DNA from: Flavobacterium sp. UBA6721
Lineage (GTDB): Bacteria > Bacteroidota > Bacteroidia > Flavobacteriales > Flavobacteriaceae
Direction: 5' to 3'
DNA length: 15,657 bases
Assembly (NCBI GenBank): GCA_002454195.1
Contig: DKIJ01000015.1
Location: forward strand, 1-15,657
Part shown: in pieces, positions 14,363 through 15,657 of the stretch
Numbering within the stretch: the stretch's first letter is position 1
Layout: each line of letters begins with the position of its first letter
The notes under the pieces: model-generated
Seen by the model: the letters and a program-made list of their open reading frames with translations, nothing else
The model's database searches: none
What the model was told of the DNA's origin: nothing
Position numbers and translations under genes: made by a program

Positions 14363-14930
14363 TTAAATAGGTTGAACGATTATAATATTGTTTTCAATTT
14401 TTATGATTTTTACCACATTGCCTGAAGTAATTTTCTCAGTATGTTCTGTCATAGCTTCCAACTCATGAAAGCTTCCATTGATGCTAATCATGATTTTCCC
14501 TTTTCCTGCTTTTTTTTTCAGGAATTGTTAGGTATACTTCCGCTGATTTATTTAGGGTGTTTTCGATTTTAAAGGAGTTGTCTTCTTCTAATTTTTGGAC
14601 TTGTTTGATGATAATAAAAAATAAAAAAACAAATACGCAGCCGACAAAAAAGGCAACACTAATCAATACAATAGTATTGTTTATGATATTGAAAAATGAT
14701 ATACCGGTCCAACTAAAACCTAATAAAAAGTTGATGAGGTTTCGCAAAGAAAATAATTGAAAAGTAGTATCGCCACCGCTAAGGTCACTATCAAAATCAG
14801 CTTGAAGGCCATCTGTCGAATCAACACCTAAAAATGTCATTACAGTTTGAATCGCAAAAATTAAGGTTGTCGGGATAGCAATATACTAAAAGGTTTTAAG
14901 TACAGGGTCTAGGGATTCTAGTAATTCCAT
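14363..14930 (-). pseudogene. NfeD-like membrane protein gene, nonsense plus frameshift
   Basis: The gene runs from ATG at 14930 (MELLESLDPVLKTF) to TAA at 14363. An in-frame TAG at 14886-14888 follows residue 14; then YIAIPTTLIFAIQTVMTFLG continues in the same frame as a membrane helix. The middle (NLINFLLGFSWTGISFF, then a second hydrophobic stretch and NSFKIENTLNKSAEVYLTIP) stays in frame to a nine-A run on the minus strand (14510-14518). There the frame would run into an early stop at 14484; removing one A instead restores KAGKGKIMISINGSFHELEA and the remaining OB-fold domain to the stop. Corrected, it encodes 188 residues, the expected size for NfeD-like partners of flotillin. Family members as I remember them have Trp at the TAG site (TGG to TAG). 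The longest intact piece, from Met at 14840, lacks the first helix and the OB domain. Decay is likely; assembly error is possible. Confidence 0.85.
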
Positions 14931-14932
14931 GA

Positions 14933-14966
14933 GTATAACTTTTTATTGTTTTATTAGTAGTTATAC
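14933..14966. repeat. 8-bp inverted repeat upstream of the NfeD-like gene
   Basis: GTATAACT (14933-14940) and AGTTATAC (14959-14966) are exact reverse complements with 18 bases between. It starts 3 bases upstream of the NfeD start codon. It could be a leader hairpin or an operator, or chance in AT-rich DNA. Confidence 0.4.
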
Positions 14967-15025
14967 AAACACAATGAAATTACTTACCAAATCAGTATAT
15001 GTGTGTAAAAAAAATAGTATGATTT

Positions 15026-15585
15026 TTAATTTTGTTCGCTTTCTTGGATTTGCTGAAGTAAAATTTCAAGGAATTTTTGTCCTTCTTCCCAAAGTCCTAA
15101 TTGTGATGCTAAATTAAGATGTCCTTTGGGACCAACATTATAAAAAAGGCTTCCCCAGTTTTTAGCTAAAAATTCCGCTCTTTCAACTGAAATATAAGGA
15201 TCGTTAGAACTGGTAATTACAATAGAAGGATATTTTAATGGTTCTAAGGGATAGGAGCGAAGTTCCAAATTTCTTCCGGAGTATGTTCGGATGATTCTAC
15301 ATCGGCGGGAGCTACTAGTAAAGCCCCTGCAATTTTAGTTGTATCATTTTGTTGCGACCAATGCATTACAAGAGAAACGGCTAAACTATGTGCTACAATT
15401 ACAATGGGAGTTTCAATAGCTTTTATAGTTGTATCTAAATTGTGTAACCAATCCTTTAATTGCGGTTGGTTCCAATTGTTCTGTACTACTTTTTTTGCAT
15501 TTGGAAAATGATGTAACCAATTGTCCTGCCAATGTCCTGCTGTTGAATCGCCTAATCCGGGAACTATTAATAAGGTGTGTTGCAT
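15026..15585 (-). pseudogene. RBBP9/YdeN-type alpha/beta hydrolase gene, frameshifted
   Basis: Two overlapping frames together make one serine hydrolase of the RBBP9/YdeN family. The first frame (from ATG at 15585) gives TLLIVPGLGDSTAGHWQDNW and IVIVAHSLAVSLVMHW, with Ser67 as nucleophile, then VAPADVESSEHTPEEIWNFA and PIP before a stop at 15244. The second frame continues with LEPLKYPSIVITSSNDPYIS and the catalytic Asp in NDPY, then GPKGHLN with the catalytic His, to the stop at 15026. One extra T on the minus strand in CCCTTAG (near 15246-15247) would join them into 186 residues, the normal length. The nucleophile motif is AHSLA, where the family usually has AHSxG, so the last Gly is replaced. 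As it stands the nucleophile and the Asp/His lie in different frames, so no active enzyme is expected. Confidence 0.85.
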
Positions 15586-15624
15586 AGAAATTGAAACTAA
15601 AATAGGGTAATGATTTGAATTTAC

Positions 15625-15657
15625 TTAATAGAAAACCCGTTGGGTGAAATTATTTGA
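15625..15657 (-). CDS. Possible C-terminal end of a gene cut by the window edge
   Basis: On the minus strand the last 33 bases read SNNFTQRVFY and a TAA stop at 15625-15627, then 39 bases to the hydrolase start at 15585. The ten residues look like the end of a real protein and the spacing fits, but this is too little to identify it and could be chance. Confidence 0.3.
   Translation of the reverse strand, partial: SNNFTQRVFY

Noticed and set aside
14484..14840. A free-standing 118-residue membrane protein
   Set aside because: It is only the middle of the broken NfeD-like gene: the frame continues upstream past a TAG to a better start, and the OB-fold end is recovered in the next frame.
15026..15268. 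A separate 80-residue protein
   Set aside because: It is the C-terminal half of the split hydrolase, with catalytic Asp and His; its apparent first residues MELRSY overlap the first half in the wrong frame.

Overview
The window is AT-rich DNA from a member of the Bacteroidota, most likely Flavobacteriaceae and probably Flavobacterium or a close relative. The signs are poly-A/T-rich gaps without Shine-Dalgarno sequences, -7 boxes of the Bacteroidota type (TAnnTTTG), lipoproteins with short signal peptides, a split transketolase, a DUF2805 protein, and a DUF1800/DUF1501 pair. It looks like ordinary chromosome. I see no mobile element, CRISPR array, tRNA or rRNA.

Layout. Bases 1-3072 (minus strand): a DUF4369-type lipoprotein, an M61-family metallopeptidase lipoprotein with a C-terminal PDZ-like domain, and a small DUF2805 protein. 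Bases 3073-3563 are a gene-free AT-rich gap. Bases 3564-6157 (minus): a DUF1800 gene followed 23 bp later by a DUF1501 gene with a Tat-like leader. Bases 6324-6788 (plus): a small secreted Lys/Tyr-rich protein with a His/Cys cluster. It converges on a conserved 484-residue cytoplasmic protein (6870-8324, minus) across a perfect 20-bp inverted-repeat terminator. A divergent promoter region (8325-8426) then leads into a plus-strand pair: an MBL-fold hydrolase that must start at TTG, and a membrane-anchored protein. These converge on the two-gene transketolase (9877-11737, minus) across a 15-bp-stem terminator.

The transketolase has the best promoter in the window (TTTG-N20-TACATTTG). Behind a 379-bp gap lie two tandem, paralogous single-domain rhodaneses (12117-12716, minus). 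Next comes an intact flotillin/SPFH gene (12839-14353), preceded by its usual NfeD-like partner, which is broken.

The main result not evident from plain ORF calling is at the right end. The NfeD-like gene (14363-14930) carries an in-frame TAG where family members have Trp, and a one-base frameshift in a nine-A run. Restoring both gives a full 188-residue protein ending 9 bp before the flotillin start. The next gene, an RBBP9/YdeN-type serine hydrolase (15026-15585), is split by an apparent one-base deletion; adding the base gives a continuous 186-residue protein. Two adjacent genes with three lesions suggest local gene decay, or poor consensus in this stretch; only the nonsense change is hard to blame on homopolymer error. 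I did not find a convincing new multi-gene system. The best leads are the flotillin without an intact NfeD partner, the tandem rhodaneses, the His/Cys secreted protein and the conserved 484-residue protein.
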